This document shows positions 1 to 11,600 of a stretch of 64,000 nt of DNA, piece after piece (the first letter of the stretch is position 1; the number at the start of each line of letters is the position of its first letter). The DNA is from Acytostelium subglobosum LB1 (Eukaryota > Evosea > Eumycetozoa > Acytosteliales > Acytosteliaceae). The notes under the pieces were generated by a model, which searched no databases, was not told the origin of the DNA, and saw nothing but the letters and a program-made list of their open reading frames with translations. A program made the position numbers and the translations under genes. The stretch spans positions 1,432,734 through 1,496,733 of the forward strand of contig NW_012236530.1 in assembly GCF_000787575.1 (NCBI RefSeq), in the 5' to 3' direction.

Positions 1-2
1 TA

Positions 3-1690
3 ATGAAGATATTCGAATATCTATCATCGTTGTCATCAACTGATCTCGAAGAGTTATACAGTGATTCATTTACTTGTCAAGCTATTCTAAGGTATGAAGT
101 GAAGTGATAAAGAGACGTTGATTGATTGACAATGTACTCATTCAATGTATGTTGAATATATATAAATATATATAGGTCACTACCTCCAAGATGTAAACAA
201 TATATACTTAGATTGCTGATGGTTGATTCGGCACCGAATGCTTCGATGGGACAGTGGAGTTCACAGTCTTCAATGCAGTCGCATTATGAGGCGATCAGTA
301 GATTGGTCGAACTAAAGATACTCATCAAACAGAATGAACAGATAGTTCATCTAAACAGACGATTCCAAGATAACATCAGACGTTCAATGGCCGACATGAA
401 GAATGTTGTATTGAATGCAAGCAAGTCTACCGATGCAAAGACAAACATGTCTGTTGAGGATCTTGACAAATACTCAAAGGAGCAATGGGAGAAGGTGCTG
501 TACTTCCTGTCAGAAGACAATAGCTCCGCCACAACAGACCTGATATCTGAGTTACTAGTGTCCTCCAACTTGACTAAAGTGTAAGTACCTGACATGGCCA
601 CTACTCATTCATTCATCTCTAACCTCATGTCTCTCACTCAGTGTCAATGGAGAGATATCAATCACAAGCGAGGGATTCAAGTTCCTGCTCAAAGACGTCT
701 ACACTCAGATATGGACGCTAATCATTGTATATTTAGACACACTCAATGTAGGTTATGGACTATGGACTGGTCGTTAGTGGACGGACAACAACATCTAACC
801 CAACCAACACCATACCTTTACATTGTAGTCAAGAGGAAAGTCGAGGAAAGAGGCATTGACATTCCTATTCAAACTCAGTTTCCTGACATTGGGCAAGGGA
901 TACCATGTTGGTGAACTGACTAAAGATCAAATCAACCTGTTGATGGACCTGAAGCAGTTTGGTTTGGTCTTCATCAGATCAGTATGTTCTCCATGTCTCG
1001 CTGGCTCACTCAACCAATCACTCACTAACCTGATCCAATCAATGTAGGAGCGATCAGATATATTCTATCCGACAAGATTGGTTATATCACTGACAACTGG
1101 AAAGACTGTAACGGTGATGAATGATGTATCACAACAAGAGTTGACAATCAGTCAGAAGGAGATGGGTTACATCATTCTAGAGACGAACTTTAGAGTGTAC
1201 GCCTATACCACCTCATCACTTCAAATCTCACTGCTCAGTCTCTTTGTAAAGATGCTCTATCGTCTGCCCAACCTATCAGTTGGTATCCTAACACGTGAGA
1301 GTATACGTACTGCACTCCTACATGGTATCACTGCTGATCAGGTATGTTTGTCCGCCCCTGGGACGACATGAACAACACTCATCAACTAACTCAATCAATC
1401 AGATCATCGAGTTCATCAGACAGAATGGACATCCAAACATGTTGAAGAATGGATATCCAGAGATTGTGTTTGAACAGATCAAGATATGGGAGGACGAGAG
1501 AAACAGAATATCATATCGCAAGGCTGTGATGTTTGATTCATTCCCAACATTGGAGTCATTCAATCATACACTGAACTATGCTCGAGACAACAACTACTTC
1601 ATGTGGTCCAATCACGAGAGCCGCATGTTGGTGGCCAGCGACGATGGATTGGACAACATCAAGAACTTCATTCGACAGAACTTTGCTTAA
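3..1690 (+). CDS. gtf2h4: General transcription factor IIH subunit 4 (p52/Tfb2)
   Basis: Subunit p52/Tfb2 of core TFIIH, which anchors and stimulates the XPB helicase in transcription initiation and nucleotide excision repair in the nucleus. Six exons read through in one frame: 3-91, 176-580, 642-747, 829-981, 1048-1341 and 1403-1690, giving about 444 residues (the human protein has 462). Landmarks that align with p52 include LPPRCKQYILRLLM, LDKYSKEQWEKVLYF, FLFKLSFLTLGKGYHV, FGLVF, FYPTRL, ETNFRVYAYT, LYRLPNL, LTRESI and the C-terminal IKIWEDERNRI. The ATG at 3 is the first codon of the visible frame and fits the family N-terminus, although the promoter lies outside the window. All introns begin GTAWGT-like and end AG, with CAAT tracts before the acceptor. 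It converges on the FNIP gene with a 73-bp gap. Identity is firm; the start is slightly less so. Confidence 0.93.
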
Positions 1691-1763
1691 GATTAATGGA
1701 TGGATCACTTGGATGTGGATCGATGTGATTGTTTATAATACAACTCCATTCAATCAATCATGA

Positions 1764-3596
1764 TCATGTTGATGACGATGATGATTGGACAAAGCCAAGT
1801 TTGGTTAATACATTCTCGAGCATCTTGCCACGACGTTGGTTGTGACGACGCTTGAGTCGCATGATTGAATAGACGGTGGGATCAGTCCTGGAGCGCCAGG
1901 TACATGCAGCAACCTTTCGTTTGTCGTCAATGAATCGAAGCTCGCCGTTGAAGGGCGCCGACAGACACTGGCAGTAGATACGGTAGGTCTTGATGTTGGA
2001 ATGATACTGCGACAGCTTCTCAAAGTATCGCCGCGAGAATGGTATGCCGCTGATGATCACCAGCTTCATTAGCTTGTCGGGAAGATCGAGTATCACTCGT
2101 CCTTTATAGTCGTGAGCGACAAGGGTCTGAAGGTTGGGCGGGAGGACCACGTTCTTGGGCGGCTGGTCAAAGCTTAGGCCCAGCGTGAGCTCAGTGAGAG
2201 AGGAGGGGAGGGTGTTGGCGGGCAGTGGCTGATTGAAGTATGTGCCAAATGTGAGGATAGTGAGCGCATTGCCGAGTGTACCCTCGCTCAGCTCCCTGTT
2301 GTAGTATTCACCAAAAGTCAGCTCGACAATGGACGAGGGGAGGGTTCCCGGCAGCAACAAGGTGTTGTAAGAGTCGCCAAAGGTTAGTTTGGTGAGGGAC
2401 TCAGGAAGCCCGACTGGGACGAACTGGTTAAAGTCGCGGCCAAAGGTGAGTGTGACGAGGCCAGGCGGGAAGGTGTCGCTGAATAGGTAGTGATTGTAAC
2501 GATCCCCAAACTTCAAGTGCTTGAGCCCCAGCGGCAGGACTCCTTGTGTGAGCTCGCGGTTGTACATGTTTCCAAAGCAGAGTCGTGTGAGTGAGGGTGG
2601 CAAAGAGTCCGGGAGTAGATGTCGATTGAAGTTGTGGCCAAAGAACAGCTCGAGTAGGGTTGGTGGCAGGGTATTGGGCACGATGACATGGTCAAATGAC
2701 GCTCCCAAGATGAGAGTTTGGAGTAGACGTGGCAGAGAGTGAGAGTGGATGGGCTGATTGAAGTACCAACCAAAGGTCAAGCTTCGTATAGTTGTGTATG
2801 TTCGCAGTTGAGTCGTGAACTTGTTATAGCTCTCACAGTAGACCAAGTTCGTCAGAGTGAGTGGGAGGGCGCGGTCGCAGCTCGTGGTCAGATTGGTGAG
2901 GGATGATGGGAATGCCTCGGGCTGGATGACCTGCTCGAATCGTTCGCCCAGCTTCAGACTGGTGAGTCCGGGCGGCAGTGTGTCCAACCCGAATGGTTGA
3001 TCAAAGTTATGATCAAAGACCAGGCTTGTGATTGAAGGGGGCAAGCATCCTGGAATGAGCTGTTGATTGAACGCTGCGCCAAACGTGAGGCTGGTGAGCG
3101 ATTGAGGCAGGACGTCCAATCCAATTGGTTGATTGAATAGACGCCCAAAGGTGAGCTCTGTCAGGTGCTCTGGGAGCGCACCGGGCATGATCTGTTGATT
3201 GAAGTAACTTCCAAACTTCAAATGAGTGATGGACGATGGGAGTGATGCACCCGAGTCATCCGACGGCCAATCTACCAATGTTATCGTTGTCAACAATGTG
3301 TCATCAACATCCTTATTCTTCTCAGATGGGTCTAATGTGTATGTTGAAGCTATGCCAACTAGAGTAGGTGATGAAGATGTAGGAGATGACGATGTTGATG
3401 TTGATGTTGTTGACGATGTAGATGTTGGTGGAGGAGGATGAGCAGTTGATCGAGGTGGAGGTGGCAATGGGGCGAAGGATGACTTTCCAACGTAGTTGTA
3501 CAGACGTTTGGATGTCATGGCCAAACACATCAAGTCAATATCGTAGTGTACATAATCAACAATCGTCTTTAGTATTACATTGGATAGACTATCCAT
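1764..3596 (-). CDS. FNIP-repeat protein with F-box-like N-terminus
   Basis: A single open exon of 610 residues. Residues 1-35 (LSNVILKTIVDYVHYDIDL...) resemble the F-box-like or cyclin-like head usual in dictyostelid FNIP proteins, followed by a Pro/Ser/Thr-rich linker at about 45-90. From about residue 120 to 530 there are some 16 FNIP units of 20-23 residues with the pattern LPxSLTxLxFGxxFNQxIxPGxLP. A unique basic C-terminal tail contains MRLKRRHNQRRGKML. FNIP repeats form leucine-rich-repeat-like solenoids; the family is greatly expanded in dictyostelids and mostly uncharacterised, so substrate-adaptor function is only an inference from the head. The start ATG at 3596 is the first in frame. 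The shared upstream spacer holds a TA microsatellite near 3706-3728. Confidence 0.9.
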   Translation of the reverse strand: MDSLSNVILKTIVDYVHYDIDLMCLAMTSKRLYNYVGKSSFAPLPPPPRSTAHPPPPTSTSSTTSTSTSSSPTSSSPTLVGIASTYTLDPSEKNKDVDDTLLTTITLVDWPSDDSGASLPSSITHLKFGSYFNQQIMPGALPEHLTELTFGRLFNQPIGLDVLPQSLTSLTFGAAFNQQLIPGCLPPSITSLVFDHNFDQPFGLDTLPPGLTSLKLGERFEQVIQPEAFPSSLTNLTTSCDRALPLTLTNLVYCESYNKFTTQLRTYTTIRSLTFGWYFNQPIHSHSLPRLLQTLILGASFDHVIVPNTLPPTLLELFFGHNFNRHLLPDSLPPSLTRLCFGNMYNRELTQGVLPLGLKHLKFGDRYNHYLFSDTFPPGLVTLTFGRDFNQFVPVGLPESLTKLTFGDSYNTLLLPGTLPSSIVELTFGEYYNRELSEGTLGNALTILTFGTYFNQPLPANTLPSSLTELTLGLSFDQPPKNVVLPPNLQTLVAHDYKGRVILDLPDKLMKLVIISGIPFSRRYFEKLSQYHSNIKTYRIYCQCLSAPFNGELRFIDDKRKVAACTWRSRTDPTVYSIMRLKRRHNQRRGKMLENVLTKLGFVQSSSSST

Positions 3597-4458
3597 TCTC
3601 TATTGGTGATGATACTGAGGGTCCTTGGGTTTGTGTGTCTATGATAGAGGAATGGGAAGGAAAGGGAGGTAGATTCAATCAACCTTCCAATCACATTATT
3701 ATTCAATATATATATATATATATATAAAAGTGTTTGATTGTTTCGATGGATGGTTGGAACAATGTTATTTAAGATAAGGTCAAAAGTTGATCTAAAATTG
3801 GAACGTGAACTGGTGAGGAAGCAATCAATCAAACCACAAAATTGATGGAAATTCATTCATTGAATGGGAGAGAAGTGTGTATCTCATTTTGTTGAAGTTC
3901 ACAAACACTTATAAGTAATGAAAGGTAGAGTATGCAAACTCAAGTGTTAGGATGCGGGATCTCTTTCATTGATATATATATACATATCTAAGTAAATACG
4001 TAATAGATGTTAGTATTTAAGTCACACACACACATTCACACACTTTAATGATGGCGACACTCTCTACCTCTCATTCACACTAACACCGAGTCAGGACAGT
4101 TGAGTTGGGTAATTAATGTGATTAAGTATGGGACCATGTGTGTGGTAGCATATGGGACAAGGCTGCCCAATGTTCAGGGTAGAGGTTGCCCCTTTGACTA
4201 TATTATTTGTAACCACTACCAAATGTAGTATATTTTTATATTCAACCTTCCAGACTATTGAAGTCAGTCTGGATTGCATTCTACATTTAGAAAAGTAGAT
4301 GGAGTTTGATAGCGAGTGATCCATGCGCCATCTTTGACAAACTGTTCAAAGAGAATTGAGGAGAAATTATTTTACAATATTTATATTATGTATTGTGAAT
4401 TATAAATAGGATAATATTGTAGAGATATCATTTATTTATAATTATTTATTGAATCATC
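3597..4458. other. Intergenic spacer, no gene seen
   Basis: AT-rich spacer between the divergent FNIP gene (-) and the first terpene synthase copy (+). It holds a TA dinucleotide run at about 3706-3728, a second short TA run near 3969-3980 and a CA-rich stretch at 4023-4045. A 77-codon minus-strand reading frame at 4091-4324 has no recognisable features and is probably chance. Confidence 0.6.
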
Positions 4459-5622
4459 ATGGTAAATACTTCTAAAAAAATTATTAAGAGAGCAAAAGTT
4501 GGAGGCGTATCCAATCAATCATCCTTGGACACTGGAATATCCAAAGAAATAATTTCAACAAGAAAAATCAGAGAGTTTGCCAGATCTGTTTGAAAGACGA
4601 TACAATGAATATCTCAACAAGCATCAGAAGGACATTAGATATACCAAATTTCTTAAACCAGATGAATATCGTCTAAATCTCACATGTAGGATGTTGAAAG
4701 ATTTGCAGGATGTGGAATGTTGCAATCTCTGGACTCAGCGATCAATCCACGTACATTCGATAAGCTCTGTGACAGTCGATACTACGATGTTTGCGAGAGT
4801 TGGTTCGACAAGACATTCACTGATCCAGAGGAGCGAGCTCTCTTGGACAACGCTAGATTGATACAAGACATGATGCAACTCTCCATCTGTTTCTGGGACC
4901 TTAGTCCTATGACCGACCAACAAATCATCTCTGTGTTTGCCGACCTTTTGTTGGTGTTCATCGTTGACGACTGGTACAAAACACTTACAGAGTTCACAAT
5001 CAACGCCATCATGGACAATGCCTACGAGGACCGAGAGGGTCTGACACTGGCGGAGCGTCTGACCCTCAAGTTGCTGCGAGAGATACGCAGCCACAGTGTC
5101 GAAGAGACGTTTGGTTACTCTCGTAGCTATTTCCTAGAGTGGCTGCATATGTCAAAGTTCGAAGAGATGTTATGCAAGTTGCCCAAGAACTGTCCAGACG
5201 TATACTACCGTGGTCGCACATCATGGGCTGGTGCCAGCACCATCTATATTACAGCCTTCACGTCTCCACAGATCAAGGCGTGGGTCGACGCACTTAAGTG
5301 CCATCCCGAGTTCTCAGACATGATCATGCATTTAGGGGCGTTCATCGGTGTGTGGAACGACATGTTCTCGAGGAAGAAGGAGATGAATGAGAAGATAAAC
5401 ATCAACGTGTACGCAGTTGTGGACAATGAGGAGTACATCTACAACTACTGTCTGTCGCGTCTCAAACAGATGGCACAGTGTGCCAAGTGTCTTGACAACT
5501 CCATGCCTGGTGTACAGCGTCTCAGTGACTGTCTGATGGGTATCATTGTCTGGTACACAACATGTATACGTTACACATGGATTCCTCTCGACTTGACTGT
5601 TGGAGGAGTTGCAAATAAATGA
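4459..5622 (+). pseudogene. Terpene synthase, frame-disrupted tandem copy
   Basis: Clear paralogue of the intact terpene synthase at 6518-7624. The C-terminal frame (4717-5622, about 300 residues) carries FADLLLVFIVDDWYKT, then WNDMFSRKKE (NSE-type metal motif NDxxSxxKE) and a terminal IRYTW (RY motif). The N-terminal part (LFERRYNEYLNKH... to CCNLWT) lies in another frame. The switch falls near 4738, just after the LWT codons, where one base is missing relative to the paralogue. The ATG at 4459 opens a third frame that stops near 4595, so the true start is also lost or unrecognised. No GT...AG intron explains the switch at 4738. The fifth position of the aspartate-rich motif is Lys (DDWYK) where the intact copy has Glu (DDYHE). 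This is most likely a recently decayed duplicate; a sequencing error at 4738 would not by itself restore the 5' end. Confidence 0.8.
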
Positions 5623-6517
5623 CCTGTCATTCATTCTGTCATTAATTATATGTGTGTATGTTTGTGAATGAATGAATGACTGATCACAATAATGATCAAA
5701 AGTGTGTGAGCGATCATTTATTTGTGATGTTCACCCACATCACATCAATTCTACTATTTGTGTGAGCTTGGAAAGACCTTGATTAGCCTTCTAACTCACT
5801 CGTTTGGTGTTATCGGCATCAAGTTATAACTACGTTTGTTTTGGATTAGACACATATATGGTCAGGAATGAGCAACAAGGTATTCCTTTGGTATAATTCA
5901 GACTTCCGACCTTTACAAGTTTGTCTTGTCATTGGATTTGAGCGAGTTGATATGTTCAGTGTTTATTCTGAGCCTACCATGAATCTATTTATAACCTTTT
6001 GGTGATTGGGCCTCTCTCGTATGCAGGTCCCAACAAACACACTTTGTGGAAACGACACACGATTGTTCGGGCGGCAACTGGGGACTATGGTGGGGAGGGC
6101 ACATGAGGTCTCGAGGACTAGTCAAATGCACTGAGCAGACATGTAGAAAATGATTCTTGTTCTTGTGAACTTAGATTGGCGATATTGGGTAGTATTTCTC
6201 GTTTAGAATCTATCTATCCTATTTCGTTGTTTGGTACCCTCAGGTGACTAACACTGACCTTTGCTAATCTATCGATGGAAGATTGGAGGCCTCATTGATC
6301 AGTGAAGAAGAACAGTGTTGAACAACACTACACTACACAACAACAAAATCTTATCGTTTATGATACTCAAGTAAAGTCGCAGTAATGGGTTTAACATACT
6401 ACACTACATACCTTGGGAATATATTTAAATGATTCCTCTGGATGACATTGATCAGTCAGTATACTTCGTAAAGAAAGATATATAATAATAAGATAAAGAG
6501 ATAGAAAGAGATTTAAA
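5623..6517. other. Intergenic spacer between terpene synthase copies
   Basis: About 895 bp without a supported gene. It presumably holds the 3' end of the broken copy and the promoter of the intact one; an AT-rich tract at 6474-6515 directly precedes the ATG. No RNA gene was recognised. Confidence 0.6.
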
Positions 6518-7624
6518 ATGGTAGTAACAACAGTAATGCCCAACATCAATATTGGTACCAAAGTGCCAGACACTCTTACTAAGGTACAAGGTGTCAAAAC
6601 TACTACTTCTGAGTCGCCAGTGGACTTGGTCGCCCTGTTCCAGGACAGGTACAACCAATTCTTGGACACCAAACATGCCGACAAGAGATTCAATCAGTTC
6701 CTGGCACGTGATGAGCAACGTCTGAAGATCACTCTCCGTCTGCTGCGCGACATGCAGGAGATTGATTGCTGTCTCTGGACTCCACACTCAATCAATAGGA
6801 CCTTTGACCAGATGGCCGACAGCCGCTACTACGACGTGTGTCTCAACTGGTTCGACGAAGTGTTTGACCGTGAAGAGCGCGCCCTGATGGACAATGTTCA
6901 TATGATGCACGACATGATCCAGCTGTCGATTGGCTTCTGGGACGTCAGCTCGCTTACCGACTCCCAAATCATCTCTATATTTGCCGACCTGTTGTTGGTA
7001 TTTGTCGTCGACGACTACCATGAGCAGTTGACCGCCTTCACCATCAAGGTCATCCGTAGCAACCAGTACGAGCAGACTGACGCCAACACAGTGCCCGAGC
7101 GTGTTACCCTCAAGCTGCTGCGAGAGCTGCAGCGCCACAGTGCCAAGGAGACATTCGAATATAGCAAGAGCTACTTCTTTGAGTGGCTGCACATGTCCGA
7201 GTTTGAGGAGAGCATCTGCAGGATACCAACCAACAGTGCCGATGTCTACTACCGTGGCCGCACATCATGGGCTGGCGCCTGCACCATCTATGTGACAGCA
7301 TTCACCACAGAGCAGATCAAGGAATGGGTCGACCACAACATGCGTCATCCAGAGTTCTCGGACATGGTCACACATCAAGGTACCTTCATTGGCATTTTGA
7401 ACGATGTGTTCTCGAGGAAGAAAGAGATGCACGAGGCCATCAATATGAACGCCTATCGTGTGGTGGACAACGATGAGGACGTCTACAACTATTTGTTGTC
7501 TCGTGTCAAGCATTTGGCACGTCTTTGCCAGAGTCTTGATCCAGCCAGTGTTCAACGTTTCAGTGACTGTCTAATGGGTGGCATCGTATGGCACACAATC
7601 TGTCTGCGCTACAGCCATCTGTAA
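6518..7624 (+). CDS. Terpene synthase, dictyostelid microbial type
   Basis: Class I terpene synthase, expected to ionise a prenyl diphosphate in the cytosol to make a volatile mono-, sesqui- or diterpene. The protein has 368 residues in a single exon. The metal-binding aspartates are D165-D166 in VDDYHE (DDxxE form). The second metal motif is N295-D296-S299-K302-E303 in NDVFSRKKE, and the C-terminal R364-Y365 pair is the RY motif common in microbial-type enzymes. YYRGRTSWAGA at about 244-254 is another conserved block. Dictyostelids are known to carry families of such synthases expressed during multicellular development; the product cannot be predicted from the sequence. A broken tandem paralogue lies 0.9 kb upstream. 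No other terpene-pathway gene is adjacent; a P450 lies 21 kb away and is not obviously linked. Confidence 0.9.
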   Translation: MVVTTVMPNINIGTKVPDTLTKVQGVKTTTSESPVDLVALFQDRYNQFLDTKHADKRFNQFLARDEQRLKITLRLLRDMQEIDCCLWTPHSINRTFDQMADSRYYDVCLNWFDEVFDREERALMDNVHMMHDMIQLSIGFWDVSSLTDSQIISIFADLLLVFVVDDYHEQLTAFTIKVIRSNQYEQTDANTVPERVTLKLLRELQRHSAKETFEYSKSYFFEWLHMSEFEESICRIPTNSADVYYRGRTSWAGACTIYVTAFTTEQIKEWVDHNMRHPEFSDMVTHQGTFIGILNDVFSRKKEMHEAINMNAYRVVDNDEDVYNYLLSRVKHLARLCQSLDPASVQRFSDCLMGGIVWHTICLRYSHL

Positions 7625-8694
7625 GTTTGTTGGAGGCCAGTAACATAATAAATATATAGTACATTAATTAAATTATCCTCCTCCAACCTTAGCGAAGTTC
7701 AAGGGAGGGGATATTGGCAGACATCCCTTGCAAGGGAAGGTATCGACTACACTCTAGGAGGGTGAGTTGATTACACAATGCATCCATCCGTTCATTCATC
7801 CATCTCTCAACCATACATCATCATCGACATCATCAAACTTAAGATCTTACACTATCGTCAATCATTGAATTGATTACTAGTCGCCGGACGGTGACGAAGA
7901 CGTCAGACGAGTTAATAAATGTGTTTGTTCGATAGTAAAATTAATTATCCATATGGACTGTTCTGTATGCTCTCTCTATCTCTTTCTATCACTCTATCTG
8001 TATCTGTTCGATAAGGGTAGTTTGAACAACAAAATGAATGAATAAAGTAAAGTCATGAGTGAGTAGTAATGTTGGCAACATAAACATCATGTCAACACAC
8101 ACCACACTTCCAACAACTACTACATCAACACACCTATCTACTCTACTCTGTCACTCACTCATTTATTAATGTTATGAGGTATGCGGGATAGTACTAGCAA
8201 CCCACAATCCAAAGAGAGGTTTGGTCTCAATCAACATCAACAACAACAACTACCTCATGATGATGATGTTGTTGATTATGGGCATTCAGTCCACAGCAAA
8301 GAGTACACACACTTGTTCATTCATGCTCCATTAGTTGACTGGTGATGAGTGCTACTGCTAACCCACTCTAATGATTGATAGATAGATACTACTGTTGCTG
8401 CTGATGCTGGCGATATGTAGTGGCAAGTGGACAGGGGGCATCGTGTCCACACGCACAAACACCAACACACACTCTCATGAACCATCCTACTTCTCGTACT
8501 CCTGCTACCTTACCCTCTGCCTGAACAATGTGCCTGCCAGCCAACCATTCAGCCAGCCTGCCAGTCTGTCAGTCAGTCAATCAGTTAGTCAGTCTGGGAA
8601 TATCAAGATACATAGGAGTCAGAGTGACTGTTATCTTGTTTAGACTAGTCAATCTAGCAAGAGAAGAAGAGATTACTTATCATTTCACAAGAGG
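7625..8694. other. Intergenic spacer, no gene seen
   Basis: About 1.07 kb between the terpene synthase and the WD40/C1 gene. It contains CT- and CA-rich simple sequence, CAACAA and GATGAT runs near 8240-8275, and CAGT/CAGCC tetranucleotide runs at 8540-8595 that create a short serine/glutamine frame with no protein character. It is likely the long 5' region of the downstream gene. Confidence 0.55.
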
Positions 8695-11600
8695 ATGGAG
8701 GTCGACTTGCCAATACAGTTGGTCTTGGATCATCACCAACAACAGCAACAGCAAGAGCTACAACAAGAACTACAGCAAGAACCAGAACAACAACTGTGCA
8801 GCGAGGACTATCCAAGCTCAGCATCGGCATTGAACGATGATGAATCATCTACAATACTATCAATGACATCATTGTTGTCCTCTTCATCATCCTCATCATC
8901 GTCAATGAGTACGACCACATCAACAATGACTACAACAATGGACTCGTTGGACAATGACGATGACCTTTCCACATCATCTGGCGAAGATGACTTTAGCGAC
9001 TCGGAATCATGTACAAACGAAGTGGATGTGTTTGATGCCGGCGAACCTGGCGTCCAAGCATCAATGGATCCACAGCCACAACAAGAGGTTGAGGTACAAT
9101 CAATGACCGAGGAGGTCCCATTGACTTCAACATTGGTCACAACATCACTGGATGACCAGACAATGACCATGGAGGACGTTTCCCCACTGGAGGAGACCCC
9201 CGTGGCAACAGCAGATGCAACAACTACAACAACTGTCCCCGATAATAATAATAATGACGAACAAGAGGAAGAGGATGTTGAGGCTGAAGATGAAAAGGAG
9301 GAGGACGAGATGTCTGTTGTGGATCTCTCTGGTGATGATAGACAGGCATCAGTGTCAGAGACAATGTCAACTGATGAGGAGTTGGAGTTTGCTAGACAAT
9401 CACTCGCACAAGCCAAGGCCACTATAGCCTCTCTCATCGAACAAATATCAGACTACCAATCAATGGTGGAGGATGAGAAGGAGCGCGAGAAGGAACAGTT
9501 CATCCAACAGATTGATGAGGTAAGGCATGCTTGGAATTATTCCAACCAATCAATCAATCAATCACTAACTCCCTATCACATACTCATACATAGATGTCCA
9601 GCGAGTTGGACGAGCTGAAGAAGGAGAAGAATACATTGGCCAAGTCTAATATCAAGAACTTGGAGACATTGATGCATGAGATGGACTTGATCGAGGAGAC
9701 GAATACTGGTCTGAGACATATGATTGAGTTGGAGAGAGAACGATTCCATCAATCAGAGGATGCGAACAAACAGTTGAGATTAGAGGTGGAGAAGCTTAAA
9801 CGACATCATCTTCCTCCCCCGCCGCCAGCACCTGACGCGCCACTCGTCCTCAAGCCACGCACCCAACAGGCCAAGTTCGCATTGGAGTTGGTCATGGTCG
9901 ATGGTGCCGTGTCCAACATCTGTCTGCTGCCCTACCGCGAAGATGCGCCCGATCAGGCCAGTCTGGTGGAGGAGCGCAATGAGTTGCTCAAGAAGCTGCT
10001 GCTAGAGAAGGAGAGTCATGGCAAGACACTTTTACAACTCAAGGAGGAAAAGCTCAAGTCCGAGTCCAACAAGATGTCTTCCGAGGAGGTGGCCAAGCGA
10101 ATGAAGGAGTTGTCCAAGGCACACAGCTCCACGCTCAGGCAGCTGGAAGAGGAAAAGGAGATCAATCAAAAGAGCACAGACATCATATCAGAGTTGAGAC
10201 AACACATCTCAAGAGTAAGCATCGTAACGTTGATCGATCATCACGTCCAACCACTGACACCACCCATTCCCCACCGCAGCCCCCACTCGCTCCAAGGCTT
10301 CACCGAACATTGTCAACATACACAACGATCAGAACTGGCGATATAAGCTTCATTAGTGCACCATCTGGCACTACTAACCTGGATAGACGCTCCAACTCTG
10401 TTTGTGGCCCACCTCCAAACCTGTCCACAAACCAAACACATCTCAGTCTACGACTTTATAACACTGCGGACTTGAAGGCAGGCTTCTCCGATAGCATCTA
10501 CAACATGAACTCACCGTCTACATTGGAGCGATGTCACTTCTCACCAATGGCCTCATCCTGGTCCAACACATCCACCCTCACTGCAATGAACACATCGCCA
10601 CAACTTGGAGGATCCGAAGAGAACTTGAGTAGCCTGGCCGACGGCGCCACCTCATCGTCCTCCCCATGTCTCCATGGTATTGACCATGAGGACCTGCACC
10701 CGCTGGCAGCCAGACACATGAAGAGATGCTGTGGCGCATCCCTGGACCTACCCTCATCAGGCTCAGGCTCGCTCAGGTCGCGAAAGGCACAGATGGAGGT
10801 ATCCAACGAGAGTATGATCAGTTGGCTCAGTATTGACCCCACACCAGCACCAATCCAATGCATGGTAGAGGTAGGCAGCCAGGTGTGGGTGGGCTGCAGC
10901 GATGGCTCGATCAGGGTCATGGACAAGGACTCCCAAAAGACAATTGTCACACGACCAGGCCACACCCCACATGGCATCTACTCATTGGTAGTATCAGGCA
11001 AGACCGTGTGGAGCTCAAGTCGTGACTCAAAGATCAAGGTGTGGAGCGTGAAGAGTGGCAAGCTGCTCAAGGAGCTAGACGGACATTCGGGCCACGTGAC
11101 CTCGTTGCTGGTGGTCGGCAGCACGGTCTGGAGTATCTGTGCCGACATGGCCATCCGTGTGTGGTCCTCGTCATCATATAAGTGCATCAAGAAGATCGAG
11201 ACAAAGAGCTACCTGGTCAGCATGACCAAGGTTGGTAATCAGATTTGGATTGGCACAGAGAGCTCAATTTTGCGATGGGACGCCACAACATACCAGATCA
11301 TCGACATACTGCACGGCCACAAGAAGATGGTGCACTGCATGATCAATGTGGGCCACAGTGTCTGGTCGTGCTCCAGTGACAACCTGATCTGCTTATGGGA
11401 TCCGAGCTCAGGACGACTGCTCAAACGCCTGACAGACCACAAGTCGAGAGTGTTCTCATTGTTGCAAGTCAACAATAATGTGTGGTCCTGTGCATGGGAC
11501 AGGACAATCAAGATACATAGCGCGGATGGACATCACTTGGTCAAGGAGATTGAGCCAGTACATCGCGATGCACTTTCCTGTCTGACATTGATCCGTCACA

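Noticed and set aside
4091-4324. 77-codon minus-strand frame
   Set aside because: AT-rich, no motif, no neighbour relation.
8395-8643. 82-codon frame with repeated Ser/Gln
   Set aside because: Arises from CAGT/CAGCC simple repeats; no protein-like region.
8808-9437. 209-codon Ser/Val-rich minus-strand frame
   Set aside because: Antisense shadow of the acidic Ser/Thr-rich exon of the WD40/C1 gene; composition is explained by GAT/CAA codons on the other strand.
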